Part shown: piece after piece, positions 8,261 to 17,081 of the stretch
How positions within the stretch are numbered: the stretch's first letter is position 1
Layout of the letters: each line of letters starts with the position of its first letter
Assembly (NCBI GenBank): GCA_029433155.1
Contig: JAQYTT010000002.1
Location: 124,001-188,000, forward strand
Origin: Lactobacillaceae bacterium L1_55_11
GTDB lineage: Bacteria > Bacillota > Bacilli > Lactobacillales > Lactobacillaceae
Direction: 5' to 3'
Length of the DNA stretch: 64,000 nucleotides
The notes under the pieces: generated by a model
Told to the model about the DNA's origin: nothing
Seen by the model: the letters and a program-made list of their open reading frames with translations, nothing else
Database searches by the model: none
Position numbers and translations under genes: made by a program

Positions 8261-8615
8261 TCATTTTGTTCTGACAGTGAAGAGCATTGAAGCTAGCCTG
8301 CATTTCTATCACGACTTGTTAGGCCTGCCGGTGATTCAATCTCAGTCGCGCGTGGCCGTTCGAGTTGGGGATGAGAAAATTAATCTCCATGAACAAGCTC
8401 ATGATTTTGACCCAAAGGCGACGGTGCCTACGCCGGGCTCTGCGGATTTCTGTCTGGTAGTGCGCGAGCCGGTTGCTGACCTCAAAAAGCAACTGGAAAA
8501 TCAGGGCCTGACTATCTTAGAAGGCCCGGAGAAAAAGCACGGGGCCCAAGGTCCGATTGACTCGATTTACCTGCGTGACCCGGATCAAAATTTGGTTGAG
8601 TTAGCCAATTATTAA
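8241..8615 (+). CDS. VOC (glyoxalase/dioxygenase fold) family protein
   Basis: A 124-residue single-domain protein. The ATG at 8241 (MQIEKIDHFVLTV) has GCGGAGG upstream and overlaps the preceding tiny gene by 20 bases; the longer frame start at 8163 would overlap it by about 100 bases. Likely metal ligands are His in IDHFVL, His/Glu around INLHEQ, and the terminal Glu in PDQNLVELANY. The layout (betaalphabetabetabeta, then IYLRDPDQN) is that of glyoxalase/bleomycin-resistance-like proteins, some called virulence-associated VOC proteins. The substrate is unknown. Confidence 0.85.
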   Translation: MQIEKIDHFVLTVKSIEASLHFYHDLLGLPVIQSQSRVAVRVGDEKINLHEQAHDFDPKATVPTPGSADFCLVVREPVADLKKQLENQGLTILEGPEKKHGAQGPIDSIYLRDPDQNLVELANY

Positions 8616-8640
8616 TCACACATCCTTTTCAAACCCAAAA

Positions 8641-8671
8641 TAAAAGCACCGACCTAGGTCGGTGCTTTTTA
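8641..8671. terminator. Bidirectional terminator
   Basis: GCACCGAC, CTAG, GTCGGTGC with A tract left and T tract right. It serves the VOC gene (+) and the oxidoreductase (-). Confidence 0.9.
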
Positions 8672-8681
8672 CTATCTATAA

Positions 8682-10016
8682 TTATCCTAACTCACCGTAG
8701 GCCGTGTAGCCAATCGATGGGAAGATGGTTACCAGACGGGCCAACTGGTCTGGCGTGTAGCCAAACTCAATGGCGGGCAGGAGTTGGTTGATGACATCAT
8801 CAGCCCGGTCTGAAATCTCAGTGGCACCAACCAAACGCTGGTCCTTATCGTAGACCAGGGCAATTTGGCCGGCCTTTTCATAGTCGACCTGACGGTACCA
8901 GTCACCCATGACATCCTTTTCGACGACCTTGTACTTGTCCGGCTCAGCCTGGGCATCGCGGACGGTCACGCCGGCCTGAGCAATCCGAGGCAGGGTGAAG
9001 ACGTTGGTGGCTACGGCAGGGTAGTCGATGGCGTCCTTGGTGTCACCCAGGAAGAGGTGGCTCAGGTACTGTGATTCGAAGGTAGCCGTTGGCGTTAGCC
9101 GTGGTTGCTTCTTATCTAAGACATCACCGGCAGCGTAAATGTTATCAACGCTGGTCTGCAGGTGGTCGTTAACGGCCACACCTTGGCGGCTGTACCTAAC
9201 CCCGATTTCGTCCAGGCCAAGGTCTTCGACGTTAGGGTTGCGGCCAGTAGCATCCAAGATCCAGTCGGCTTCAAACTCACCCTTATCCGTCTTCAGGGTC
9301 AGCTCATCGCCACTACCCTGAACAGCCTGAATGTCAGCGTTCATCACGAAGTGAATGCCGTCTTCCTTCATGCTGGCAATCAACTGGTCAACGTACTTGT
9401 GGTAGAAAGGCCGCAGGGCGTGGTCGCTGTGCATGACTACCGTCACGTCGCTACCGGCGGCCCGCGCCATGGCTGCGCTTTCAAGGCCGATATAACCGGC
9501 CCCGATAACTACCATCTGCTTAGGCATGTCCTCGAGGGCCAAGAAAGCCTTGGAGTCGCTCAGGTTTTCCTTGCCGGGGATGTCTAAGATATTAGAGTGG
9601 GCCCCGGTTGCAATCACAATCTTATCGGCAGTAACTTTTTGGTCACCAACCTGCACCGTGTGGGCGTCAACGAAACGACCATCACCAAAGAGGTAAGTTA
9701 CCCCTAATCCCTGGAACATGTTCTGCAAGATATCAGGTAGGTCGTCAATTACCGAGCGCTTGTGGGCCTGGTTCTTTGCCCAGTCAATGCTGCCGTCACC
9801 AGCGATAATACCCTTAGAATCACGGATTTGACGCTGGATAGCTGCTGGCGCTTCTAGCAAAATCTTGGCGTTACATCCCCAGTTAGGGCAGGTACCACCG
9901 ACTTTTTCTTTTTCAACGAAGGCGACCTTCAGTCCCTTAGCAGTCAACATGCCAGCGCCATCAAAGGCGGCGTGTCCACTACCGAGGTACAAGACGTCAT
10001 AATCATAATCTGCCAT
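8682..10016 (-). CDS. FAD/NAD(P) disulfide-type oxidoreductase
   Basis: A 444-residue flavoprotein of the glutathione reductase/dihydrolipoamide dehydrogenase family. The N-terminal FAD motif is LYLGSGHAAFDGAG, the redox cysteine pair is CPNWGC (in GGTCPNWGCNAK), the NAD(P) motif is VVIGAGYIGLE, and the second FAD-contact motif is YAAGDV. Start MADYDYD at 10016 has AGGAGGAAT upstream; the earlier frame start lacks this. The C-terminal dimer domain is present (FPSIGYTAYGE) but lacks the usual HPT-type His-Glu pair of glutathione reductases, so the substrate is uncertain. Confidence 0.88.
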   Translation of the reverse strand: MADYDYDVLYLGSGHAAFDGAGMLTAKGLKVAFVEKEKVGGTCPNWGCNAKILLEAPAAIQRQIRDSKGIIAGDGSIDWAKNQAHKRSVIDDLPDILQNMFQGLGVTYLFGDGRFVDAHTVQVGDQKVTADKIVIATGAHSNILDIPGKENLSDSKAFLALEDMPKQMVVIGAGYIGLESAAMARAAGSDVTVVMHSDHALRPFYHKYVDQLIASMKEDGIHFVMNADIQAVQGSGDELTLKTDKGEFEADWILDATGRNPNVEDLGLDEIGVRYSRQGVAVNDHLQTSVDNIYAAGDVLDKKQPRLTPTATFESQYLSHLFLGDTKDAIDYPAVATNVFTLPRIAQAGVTVRDAQAEPDKYKVVEKDVMGDWYRQVDYEKAGQIALVYDKDQRLVGATEISDRADDVINQLLPAIEFGYTPDQLARLVTIFPSIGYTAYGELG

Positions 10017-10063
10017 AAATGAATCATTCCTCCTATTATTTCTGGGTGATAAGCCCGACAAAT

Positions 10064-10081
10064 GTTTTATACAATATAAAC
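10064..10081. promoter_or_regulatory. Palindrome in promoter of the oxidoreductase
   Basis: GTTTTATACAATATAAAC, a near-perfect AT-rich palindrome lying 48 bases upstream of the oxidoreductase start on the minus strand. Possible operator or -10 region. Confidence 0.35.
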
Positions 10082-10088
10082 TATACCA

Positions 10089-10117
10089 AAAAAGCCCACT
10101 AAATGAAAGTGGACAAT
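10089..10117 (-). terminator. Terminator of the ECF S-component gene
   Basis: Read on the minus strand: CCACT, short loop, AGTGG, then C and six T. Confidence 0.7.
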
Positions 10118-10167
10118 TTAAGCAGCCTGTGCAAAAGTTTTTGCTATTTTCTAAATAACTAGACCGT

Positions 10168-10671
10168 TTACAAGTATTTTTTAATTTGAGGCAGGCGGTT
10201 AAAGATTGGAATCAGCAGGAGGCTGACAATCAAACCAGCCACGGCCTGACCGATGTTACTAGGCACTGATGCCCAGCCGGCCGCCCAGCTGTGCGCAAAG
10301 AGCACCGTAGGGAAGATATAGCCAATGACCATGATGGCGGAACCAGCTACTACGGCGATTGCCTGCTGCCCAATCTTCTTGTTGGCACCAATTGCGCCAG
10401 TTACCCAACCTTCTAGGCCATGGATAACTAGTGAGAAGAACATCCACTCCGGTGCGCCGGCGAAGATATCAAGCAAAAAGCCACTCAGACCACCGACAAT
10501 TAGGCCGCTGGTTGGGCCACCCAGGAGGGCGACTAAAAAGATGCCGGCTTCCACCAAATTGACATAACCGGTCGTAGCTGGAATTGGAATCCTAGCCACG
10601 TAAGATAAGGCGACGTTAGCGGCGATAATCACTGCTAAAACAGCAATTCGTTGGGCAGAAAATTTTTGCAT
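10168..10671 (-). CDS. ECF transporter S-component (vitamin/precursor uptake)
   Basis: A 167-residue integral membrane protein with about six helices. It has the S-component pattern of a small, glycine/alanine-rich protein (ITGYVNLVEAGIF-like region, LLGGPTSGLIVGGLSGFLLD, then WMFFSLVIHGLEG). Such proteins bind one vitamin and share an EcfAA'T energising module encoded elsewhere. The ATG at 10671 has AGGAG 7 bases upstream; the GTG two codons earlier would overlap that site. Its single-gene context gives no clue to the substrate. Confidence 0.8.
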   Translation of the reverse strand: MQKFSAQRIAVLAVIIAANVALSYVARIPIPATTGYVNLVEAGIFLVALLGGPTSGLIVGGLSGFLLDIFAGAPEWMFFSLVIHGLEGWVTGAIGANKKIGQQAIAVVAGSAIMVIGYIFPTVLFAHSWAAGWASVPSNIGQAVAGLIVSLLLIPIFNRLPQIKKYL

Positions 10672-10802
10672 AGGCACTCTCCTCTAGACGCTTGTTTAAT
10701 TATGTACATTATAGCACTTTTGTGTCACAAATCTTTAGAGAAAATGGGTCTGTACCAATCCGGTTAATTAGGTCTTGCGGGTTCGCTCATTATTACACTT
10801 TG

Positions 10803-10811
10803 TGCTATAAT
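10803..10811 (+). promoter_or_regulatory. Extended -10 promoter of gapdh
   Basis: TGCTATAAT (TG at 10803, TATAAT 10806-10811), a perfect extended -10. The -35 is weak (TTCGCT, 10782-10787, 18-base spacer). About 48 bases from -10 to the start codon. Confidence 0.8.
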
Positions 10812-10859
10812 ATCTGTGTTGACATAAGTCAAAGAAAACAAATTGGAGGCTCTACACAC

Positions 10860-11870
10860 ATGACTGTGAAGATTGGAATTAACGGCTTCGGTCGTATTGG
10901 TCGCCTTGCATTCCGTCGTATTTTGGAACTTGGTGATTCAGCTGCTGATATCGAAGTCGCAGCTATTAACGATTTGACTAGCCCATCAATGTTGGCATAC
11001 TTGTTGAAATATGACTCAACTCACGGAACTTTGGATGCCGAAGTTTCTGCTGATGAGACTGGTATCGTCGTTAATGGTAAGCACTACACGGTTTACGCAG
11101 AACGCGATGCTCACAACATTCCTTGGGTTAAGAATGACGGTGTTGAGTACGTATTGGAAGCTACTGGTTTCTATACTTCAGCCGAAAAGTCACAGGCCCA
11201 CTTGGATGCCGGTGCTAAGAAGGTTTTGATTTCAGCCCCAGCCGGTGACGTGCCTACTGTTGTTTACGGTGTTAACCAGGACATCTTGAAGCCTGACGAC
11301 AAGATCGTTTCAGCTGGTTCATGTACCACTCAGTCACTTGCCCCAATGGCTCGTGTATTGCAGGACAAGTTCGGTGTTGAAGTTGCTACGATGACTACTA
11401 TCCACGCCTTCACTTCAACTCAGATGATCTTGGATGGACCTAAGAGCAAGAAGTTCCGTTCAAACCGTACTGCTTCAGCTAACACGATTCCTCACTCAAC
11501 TGGTGCTGCCAAGGCCATCGGCCTGGTTGTCCCTGAGTTGAAGGGTAAGGTTGACGGACACGCACAGCGTGTTGCCGTTGTTGATGGTTCTGTTACTGAA
11601 TTGACTTCAGTGCTTTCAAAGAAGGTATCTGCTGATGAAGTTAACGCAGCTATGAAGGCCGCAGCTTCAGATTCATTCGGTTACAACGAAGACGAAATTG
11701 TTTCATCTGATGTTATCGGTGACACCCACGGTGCTACTTTCGATGCTACGCAGACGCAAATCGTCGAAGCCGGTGACAAGCAGTTGGTTAAGACTGTTTC
11801 ATGGTACGACAACGAATACGGTTTCACTTCAAACATGATTCGTACGCTGTTGCACTTCGCCCACGTATAA
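10860..11870 (+). CDS. gap: Glyceraldehyde-3-phosphate dehydrogenase
   Basis: A 336-residue glycolytic enzyme. The NAD motif [10 protein letters not shown] begins the protein and the catalytic cysteine is in [15 protein letters not shown] 10860 follows TTGGAGG; the frame is open further upstream but without a ribosome site, and [12 protein letters not shown] is the canonical start. Codon use is narrow (GGT, GCT, TCA, few CCG/CGG), unlike its neighbours, as expected for a very highly expressed gene. It has its own promoter and terminator, with no cggR before it and no pgk/tpi after it, as in Leuconostoc-like bacteria. Confidence 0.98.
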   Translation: MTVKIGINGFGRIGRLAFRRILELGDSAADIEVAAINDLTSPSMLAYLLKYDSTHGTLDAEVSADETGIVVNGKHYTVYAERDAHNIPWVKNDGVEYVLEATGFYTSAEKSQAHLDAGAKKVLISAPAGDVPTVVYGVNQDILKPDDKIVSAGSCTTQSLAPMARVLQDKFGVEVATMTTIHAFTSTQMILDGPKSKKFRSNRTASANTIPHSTGAAKAIGLVVPELKGKVDGHAQRVAVVDGSVTELTSVLSKKVSADEVNAAMKAAASDSFGYNEDEIVSSDVIGDTHGATFDATQTQIVEAGDKQLVKTVSWYDNEYGFTSNMIRTLLHFAHV

Positions 11871-11888
11871 TTCATAATTTTATGACTA

Positions 11889-11920
11889 AGGGAGACATGC
11901 TAAGCATGCCTCCTTTTTTT
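11889..11920 (+). terminator. Terminator of gapdh
   Basis: GGAGACATGC, TAA, GCATGCCTCC, followed by seven T. Confidence 0.92.
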
Positions 11921-11985
11921 GTTGTCCCAGGGCGGTAACCTGGATTATGGTATACTAGATAAAAATTATCCTTGGGGGTTTCAGT

Positions 11986-12798
11986 TTGAAAGTCGCCTTT
12001 TCTTCAGACAATCACTTTGATATTAACCACTTAGACGTGGATGAAATTATGCCGCTGCAGGCCCGCTATTTGGTCGAGCAGGGCGTAGAAGCATACATTA
12101 TTACCGGGGACGCCTTTAACGACTTTGGCAAGACCCTAAAATACGCGCACGACCTGCAAAACGAACTCGGTGATGGGGTTAAGGTTCGTTTCATCGCCGG
12201 TAACCATGAAATGGGCGCTGGTGTCACTTATGACGAATTGGAAAGTGACTTAGATCCACTTTACTTTCATAATAAGGCCCTCGACGTTGGTGACGATGGG
12301 GTCCGTATCATCGGAAACAACGGCTGGTACGATTACAGCTTTGTCGGTGATGACTACCCTGAATCAGAAATTATTCGCTTTAAGCGTGAGTTCTGGTACG
12401 ACCGCCGGATTGAACAGCCCATGTCTGACCCCGAGCGTTTTGCCCGGAACCTACGCCAGATTCGCGACCACTTAGAACTGGCTGGCGACCGCAAGACGGT
12501 CCTAGTCAACCACTTTGTACCGCGTTTGGACTATATCCACCGGATGCCCCGCGGTGACAGCCGTTTGGATATTCTCAACGCCTTCTTGGGTAGTGAGAAA
12601 TTAGGTGAGACTGTTGACCAGTCCTACACGATTGCGACGGTCTTTGGCCACCTGCACCTCCATCCGGCACCATTAAAGGTCGGTAACAACAACTACTACA
12701 ACGTGGCCGTTGGTTACCACACCGCCCGGGTTAACGAGTGGGGTGGTAATGACTTCATGAGTGAGTGGATTGAACATTTGCTAATCTTAGACCTGTAA
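11986..12798 (+). CDS. Metallophosphoesterase, TTG start
   Basis: A 270-residue cytosolic calcineurin-like phosphoesterase. The five metal motifs are visible in order: SDNHFD (D-x-H), GDAFND, GNHE, VNHF and GHLH. The TTG at 11986 is used because CTTGGGGG lies upstream and KVAFSSDNHFD begins the first strand at once. An extended -10 (TGGTATACT, near 11948-11956) precedes it. Members act on nucleotides, cyclic nucleotides or phosphoproteins; the substrate cannot be read here. A short terminator follows. Confidence 0.88.
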   Translation: MKVAFSSDNHFDINHLDVDEIMPLQARYLVEQGVEAYIITGDAFNDFGKTLKYAHDLQNELGDGVKVRFIAGNHEMGAGVTYDELESDLDPLYFHNKALDVGDDGVRIIGNNGWYDYSFVGDDYPESEIIRFKREFWYDRRIEQPMSDPERFARNLRQIRDHLELAGDRKTVLVNHFVPRLDYIHRMPRGDSRLDILNAFLGSEKLGETVDQSYTIATVFGHLHLHPAPLKVGNNNYYNVAVGYHTARVNEWGGNDFMSEWIEHLLILDL

Positions 12799-12820
12799 AC
12801 ACCGTAAGGTGTTTTTATTT
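12794..12820 (+). terminator. Short terminator
   Basis: AAACACC, GTA, AGGTGTTTTT. Short stem, so possibly partial read-through into the YdcF-like gene. Confidence 0.6.
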
Positions 12821-12842
12821 TCCAGAAAAGGGGGGGAGAACC

Positions 12843-13682
12843 ATGATGATTCTGTTGGGTAGTGCAGCCTTATTGACTTCGGCCCTGGTCTTAGTCATGG
12901 CCGGCATGGCGGCCCGGGTTTGGTTCCGTTTTCGGATGCGGCCGCTTAGTCTGGTTTTAGCCCTCTTTTTACTGGCAGTTCTCCTGGTGGCCTGGGTCGG
13001 TTGGTTTTGGCCGGGAACGGGGCCTATCATGAAAGGACTGTGGTGGGGGTCAGTTACAATCCTTATCTTGGTTGATTTGGCCGTCTTCTTCCTATTAGTA
13101 GCGATGTGGGTTTATGCGGCTAACCATCGACAAGCCCCGGCGGCCCCCTATGGGGTGGTTCTGGGCGCCTACTTACGGGATGGTTACAGAGTCGGCCCGA
13201 TTCTAGCCAGCCGAATCAAGGCGGCCATGACGGCGGCCGATGCCCACCAGCACCAAGCAACTTTAATCTTTTCCGGTGGCCAGGGTTTTGATGAAGACCT
13301 GCCGGAAGGCTTGGCCATGCGCAACTATGCTGCTGAAACCTACGCTTATCCTACCAACCAGCTCTGGGTCGAAGATCAGAGCCATAATACCTACCAGAAC
13401 CTGGTTTTTACCCGTCAATTGATTGAAAAGCAGAGGGATCAACTCAACCAGCCCAACCAACTGCTGATTTTTACTAGTGACTACCACGTCCTGCGGGCGG
13501 CCTTTTTAGCCCACCGCATCGGTCTGAAAACCCAGGTTTTTGGTGGTCCGACTGCACCCAAAGTCCGCTGGCGGGCCCGCCTACGGGAGTACCTGGCCTT
13601 CCTCAACCTTTTTTACCGGCCGGTGATTATCCTGGTCCTAGTGGTTTATGCCCTGTCATTTTTGGCGGCAATTTATTTCTAG
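12843..13682 (+). CDS. YdcF/DUF218-like membrane protein
   Basis: A 279-residue protein with three or so N-terminal helices (residues 1-85), a cytosol- or surface-facing DUF218 domain (about 95-245) and a final helix (about 258-278). DUF218 marks are GVVLGAYLRDG, ARIKAAM, IFSGGQG, WVEDQSHNTYQN and FTSDYHVLRAAFLAHRIG. The family includes SanA/ElyC-type envelope proteins, some tied to peptidoglycan precursor metabolism. The ribosome site is GGGGGGAG. The next gene cluster (fatty acids) has its own promoter, so a functional link is not implied. Confidence 0.85.
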   Translation: MMILLGSAALLTSALVLVMAGMAARVWFRFRMRPLSLVLALFLLAVLLVAWVGWFWPGTGPIMKGLWWGSVTILILVDLAVFFLLVAMWVYAANHRQAPAAPYGVVLGAYLRDGYRVGPILASRIKAAMTAADAHQHQATLIFSGGQGFDEDLPEGLAMRNYAAETYAYPTNQLWVEDQSHNTYQNLVFTRQLIEKQRDQLNQPNQLLIFTSDYHVLRAAFLAHRIGLKTQVFGGPTAPKVRWRARLREYLAFLNLFYRPVIILVLVVYALSFLAAIYF

Positions 13683-13691
13683 GTATCAGAT

Positions 13692-13708
13692 AGTTTGACA
13701 ATCGAAAT
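13692..13708. promoter_or_regulatory. FabT operator in fatty-acid operon promoter
   Basis: AGTTTGACAATCGAAAT matches the known FabT box AGTTTGATTATCAAACT-type palindrome in most positions. TTGACA inside it (13695-13700) may be the -35 element, so bound FabT would block RNA polymerase. The fabT gene itself is second in the operon. Confidence 0.75.
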
Positions 13709-13799
13709 AATTATTGTTAAGGTTTTTCTGTTACAGGATTGCCCTTTTTTGTCATCAAATTGCAATCTAAATTTTCCAAGCTAGGAAGGATAAACTGCT

Positions 13800-14252
13800 A
13801 TGCCAGTCCTATCAACTACGGAGATCATGGACCTGATCCCCAACCGCTACCCCATCTTGTACATGGATTACGTGGAAGAAATGGTCCCCGACGAGTCAAT
13901 TGTGGCCGTTAAGAACGTGACCATCAACGAACAGTATTTCCAGGGTCACTTCCCTGGTAACCCAGTCATGCCTGGGGTTTTGATTATCGAAGCCCTGGCC
14001 CAGGCCGCTTCAATCCTGATTCTGTCTTCACCTCAATTTAAGGGGAAGACTGCTTATATGACTGGGATTGACGATGCCAAGTTTAAGAAGATGGTCCTAC
14101 CGGGCGATACCCTCAAGCTCCACGTCCACTTTGGTAAGGTGCGGGCGAACATGGGCAGCGTGATTGTTGAAGCCAAGGTCGGTGATAAGACCGCCACTTC
14201 AGCCGAGCTGATGTTTGTGGTCGCCCCCGACGAAGAAAAGAATAATGGTTAA
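13800..14252 (+). CDS. fabZ: (3R)-hydroxyacyl-ACP dehydratase, first copy
   Basis: A 150-residue hot-dog fold enzyme that removes water from 3-hydroxyacyl-ACP. The active-site His is in GHFPGNPVMPGV and the Glu in IIEALAQAA. It is the first gene of the operon, directly behind the FabT site; ATG follows AGGAAGG. A second fabZ at 20593 is clearly diverged (e.g. NPTFPGV, EALAQTGA). One of the two may serve as the isomerase (FabN role) making unsaturated acyl chains, since no fabA or fabM is visible; which one is not decidable by eye. Confidence 0.93.
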   Translation: MPVLSTTEIMDLIPNRYPILYMDYVEEMVPDESIVAVKNVTINEQYFQGHFPGNPVMPGVLIIEALAQAASILILSSPQFKGKTAYMTGIDDAKFKKMVLPGDTLKLHVHFGKVRANMGSVIVEAKVGDKTATSAELMFVVAPDEEKNNG

Positions 14253-14709
14253 AGTAGCAGCAGATTTTAATTTTGAACTAGCCAATCAGGACCTGGCCCA
14301 GGTTTTTGCCAACGTGACCTGGATTGAAGAAGCCAGCCTGCGGCAGGGACCCTTCCAGGACCTGTCGATGAAAGAAGTGCACACGATTGATGCCATCTCG
14401 ATGTATGAGGCCAAGAGCGCTTCCCAGGTGGCCAAGATTGTCCATCTCACGCCCAGTGCGATGACCACGGCCATCGACCGCTTGGTTGAAAAGGGTTACG
14501 TGGAGCGGCGGCGTTCTTCTAAGGACCGCCGCGTGGTTCACCTGGGCCTGACTCGGTCGGGTCGGGTAGTTTACCGGGTCCACCAAGGTTTTCACCGCGG
14601 ACTGACCCACAGCCTGGTTGAGGGGATGAACCCGGTCGAATGCGCCACCATTGAACGGGGCATTGCCAACTTGAAGCGGTACCTTAACCGCTTGATGAGT
14701 GAACTATAA
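14245..14709 (+). CDS. fabT: MarR-family repressor of fatty-acid synthesis
   Basis: A 154-residue winged-helix regulator. The recognition region is ASQVAKIVHLTPSAMTTAID followed by the wing RRRSSKDRRVVHLGLT. FabT-type MarR proteins sit in this operon in streptococci, lactococci and lactobacilli, bind long acyl-ACP and repress the operon promoter. ATG 14245 overlaps the fabZ stop by 8 bases, so translation is probably coupled; the longer frame start at 14215 lies deeper inside fabZ and lacks a ribosome site. Confidence 0.92.
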   Translation: MVKVAADFNFELANQDLAQVFANVTWIEEASLRQGPFQDLSMKEVHTIDAISMYEAKSASQVAKIVHLTPSAMTTAIDRLVEKGYVERRRSSKDRRVVHLGLTRSGRVVYRVHQGFHRGLTHSLVEGMNPVECATIERGIANLKRYLNRLMSEL

Positions 14710-14731
14710 GAGCAAGGACGTCGATGACGGT

Positions 14732-15706
14732 ATGGAACAGTTAAAAATAGTGGCCACCGCCCACCAAGTACCGGAACGGGTGGTGACCAATGATGAATTA
14801 AGTGAGTTGATGGACACCAGTGATGAGTGGATTTATCCCCGCACTGGGATTCACAACCGCCACGTGGTCACGGACGAAAACACTTCCGACCTGGCCACGG
14901 CAGTAGCCAAGAAGCTCCTAGCTGAATCAGGCTGGTCCGCAGATGACTTGGACTTCATCATCGTCGGGACCATGTCCCCCGATGCCCTGTCACCGCACAC
15001 GGCAGCCATTGTCCAGGGTAATATCGAGGCGGGCAACGCCTTTGCCTTTGATTTAAACGCCGCCTGCTCAGGCTTTGTTTACGGTCTGTCGGCGGCCTCA
15101 GCCTTTCTCTCATCTGGTCGCTACCAGCGGGGGATGTTTATCGGGGCGGAAGTCCTGTCTAAATTAGTAGACTGGAAGGACCGGACGGTCTCCGTTCTCT
15201 TTGGCGATGGGGCCGGCGGCCTCTTGCTGGAACGGACTGATGAACCGGTCGGGTTGATTGCTGAAGAACTGCAGGCCTACGGTGACCGTGGCGAGGCCAT
15301 TTTGACCGGGCGTTTTGCTAATCAAAATGCCTTTGCCGGTGAGATTTCACCATTGGATCCTTACTTCCACCAGGACGGCCGCAGTGTTTATGGCTTTGCC
15401 ACCCGCGAGGTGCCTAAGGTCTTAGACCGGGCCTTGCAAAAGGCTGGCCTACAAGCTGATGATATTGACTTGTACCTGGCCCACCAGGCCAACCACCGGA
15501 TTATTGAGTCGATTGCCAAAAACTTTGGCCAGTCGATGGATAAGTTTCCAACTAACATGGCCGAGTACGGCAATACTTCGGCCGGTTCAACCGCTATTTT
15601 GCTGGATGAGCTGCGCCAGAGTGGCCAAGTTAAGCCGGGCATGAAGGTTGCCTTTGTTGGCTTTGGTGGCGGTCTGGCCATCGGGGCGCAAATCTGGCAA
15701 CTCTAA
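14732..15706 (+). CDS. fabH: 3-oxoacyl-ACP synthase III
   Basis: A 324-residue condensing enzyme that starts each chain from acetyl-CoA and malonyl-ACP. Catalytic Cys in NAACSGFVYG, His in AHQANHRI, Asn in YGNTSAGS. The ATG at 14732 (MEQLKIVATAHQVPER) gives the usual family length; AAGGA lies 13 bases upstream, slightly far. A GTG at 14699 overlapping fabT is possible but adds an atypical extension. Confidence 0.95.
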   Translation: MEQLKIVATAHQVPERVVTNDELSELMDTSDEWIYPRTGIHNRHVVTDENTSDLATAVAKKLLAESGWSADDLDFIIVGTMSPDALSPHTAAIVQGNIEAGNAFAFDLNAACSGFVYGLSAASAFLSSGRYQRGMFIGAEVLSKLVDWKDRTVSVLFGDGAGGLLLERTDEPVGLIAEELQAYGDRGEAILTGRFANQNAFAGEISPLDPYFHQDGRSVYGFATREVPKVLDRALQKAGLQADDIDLYLAHQANHRIIESIAKNFGQSMDKFPTNMAEYGNTSAGSTAILLDELRQSGQVKPGMKVAFVGFGGGLAIGAQIWQL

Positions 15707-15725
15707 TAAAAAATAATAAAATCGC

Positions 15726-15745
15726 GGTGTAGAGACGGCTGCACC
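15726..15745 (+). other. Hairpin between fabH and acpP
   Basis: GGTGTAG (15726-15732), loop AGACGG, CTGCACC (15739-15745); 7 bp with one wobble, no T tract. Not a terminator; likely mRNA stability or processing element ahead of acpP. Confidence 0.6.
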
Positions 15746-15793
15746 CTATAAATCTAACGATCTTACCACGAAAAAGCGCGAGGAGAATTACGC

Positions 15794-16036
15794 ATGACTG
15801 ATGAAGAAATTTTTAACAAGGTACAGGAAATCTTGGTTGACCAGTTCGACTTGGACGATGACGAAGTGACTTTGACGACTAACTTGACTGATGACATCGA
15901 TGCCGATTCATTGGACTTGTTTGAAGTTTTGAACCGGGTTGAAGATGACTTTGACATTAAGTTGGAAGTTGCCGAAAACATCAAGACTGTCCAAGACTTG
16001 GTTAATGCTATTAAAGAGCAAGAAGCTAAGAAGTAA
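15794..16036 (+). CDS. acpP: Acyl carrier protein
   Basis: An 80-residue acidic protein that carries growing acyl chains on phosphopantetheine. The modified serine is in DIDADSLDLFE. Strong AGGAG ribosome site. It lies between two intercistronic hairpins (15726-15745 and 16049-16062), fitting the need for more ACP than enzymes from one transcript. Codon use is more biased (TTG, GAC, AAG) than in its neighbours. Confidence 0.97.
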   Translation: MTDEEIFNKVQEILVDQFDLDDDEVTLTTNLTDDIDADSLDLFEVLNRVEDDFDIKLEVAENIKTVQDLVNAIKEQEAKK

Positions 16037-16048
16037 GCCGACAGCTAA

Positions 16049-16069
16049 GCGGCTTAGGCCGCGTACATA
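16049..16069 (+). other. Hairpin plus CGTACATA between acpP and fabK
   Basis: GCGGC, TTAG, GCCGC (16049-16062), then CGTACATA (16062-16069). The same arrangement, perfect hairpin followed directly by CGTACATA, recurs at 20551-20576 before the second fabZ. No T tract, so not a terminator; possible RNA processing or stability element. Confidence 0.6.
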
Positions 16070-16090
16070 GAGATTAAAAAGGATGAACAC

Positions 16091-17056
16091 ATGACTGTAA
16101 ACATTAGTAACCCCATTTTTGAAAAATTAGGCATGAAATACCCAATTGTCGAAGGTGGCATGACCTGGGCTGGTAGCGGGGCACTGGCTGCTGCCGTTTC
16201 CGAAGCCGGTGGTCTGGGCATTATTGGAACCGGTTACTGGCACGGTGATGAAGTTCGTCGTGAAGTCCGCCGGGCCAAGGAGTTAACCGACAAGCCTTTC
16301 GGCGTAAACGTGATGCTGATGAGCCGTCACATCCGCGAAGTCTTTGACGTGATTTTAGAAGAAGGCGTTAAGGTCGTGGCCACTGGTGCCGGGGATCCTT
16401 CACCTTTCTTGGATGAACTGCATGCGGCTGGGATTGTTGTGATGCCAGTTGTGCCTTCTTCTTCAATGGCTAGGATGATGGAACGTAAGGGTGTCGATGC
16501 CGTGGTTGCCGAAGGAATGGAGTCCGGTGGTCACATCGGCCACATGACGACTATGGCTCTGATTCCCCAGGTGGTTGATGCCGTTGATATCCCAGTCATC
16601 GCGGCTGGTGGTATCGCTGATGGCCGGGGCGCTGCGGCAGCCTTCATGCTCGGCGCATCCGGGATTCAGATGGGGACCCGCTTCTTAACGGCGGCCGAAT
16701 CTGAAATCCACCCTAACTTTAAAAAGAAGGTCTTAAAGGCCAAGGACATTGACACGATTGTGACTGGAAATGTCCTGGGCAACCGGGCCCGGGTGCTGAA
16801 GAATAAAATGTCCAAGAACTTCGTTAAAAATGAAGTTAACGAACTGCAAAAGCCAAAGCCCAACTACGAACAGATGGAAAAGTTGGAGTCTGGTACTTTA
16901 AAGGCCGCCGTGGTCGAAGGTGACAAGGACGGCGGGGCCTTCATGGCTGGTCAAATTTCTGGTTTGGTCAACGATGAAAAGCCAGTTGCTGAGATTTTGG
17001 ATGATATTTGGAGCCAAGCCACTGATTTGATGGGCATTCCAAACACCACCAAGTAA
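16091..17056 (+). CDS. fabK: Enoyl-ACP reductase II (FMN)
   Basis: A 321-residue FMN-dependent NAD(P)H enoyl-ACP reductase, a TIM-barrel related to nitronate monooxygenase, not the SDR FabI. Marks are PIVEGGMTWAGSG at the start, AEGMESGGHIGHM, and the FMN phosphate loop IAAGGIADGRG. AAAAAGGATG ribosome site. FabK is naturally insensitive to triclosan (family knowledge). It completes the elongation cycle with fabG and fabZ of this operon, and no fabI is in view. Confidence 0.95.
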   Translation: MTVNISNPIFEKLGMKYPIVEGGMTWAGSGALAAAVSEAGGLGIIGTGYWHGDEVRREVRRAKELTDKPFGVNVMLMSRHIREVFDVILEEGVKVVATGAGDPSPFLDELHAAGIVVMPVVPSSSMARMMERKGVDAVVAEGMESGGHIGHMTTMALIPQVVDAVDIPVIAAGGIADGRGAAAAFMLGASGIQMGTRFLTAAESEIHPNFKKKVLKAKDIDTIVTGNVLGNRARVLKNKMSKNFVKNEVNELQKPKPNYEQMEKLESGTLKAAVVEGDKDGGAFMAGQISGLVNDEKPVAEILDDIWSQATDLMGIPNTTK

Positions 17057-17081
17057 GTTGGTTGGATAGAAGGGGAAAAGC

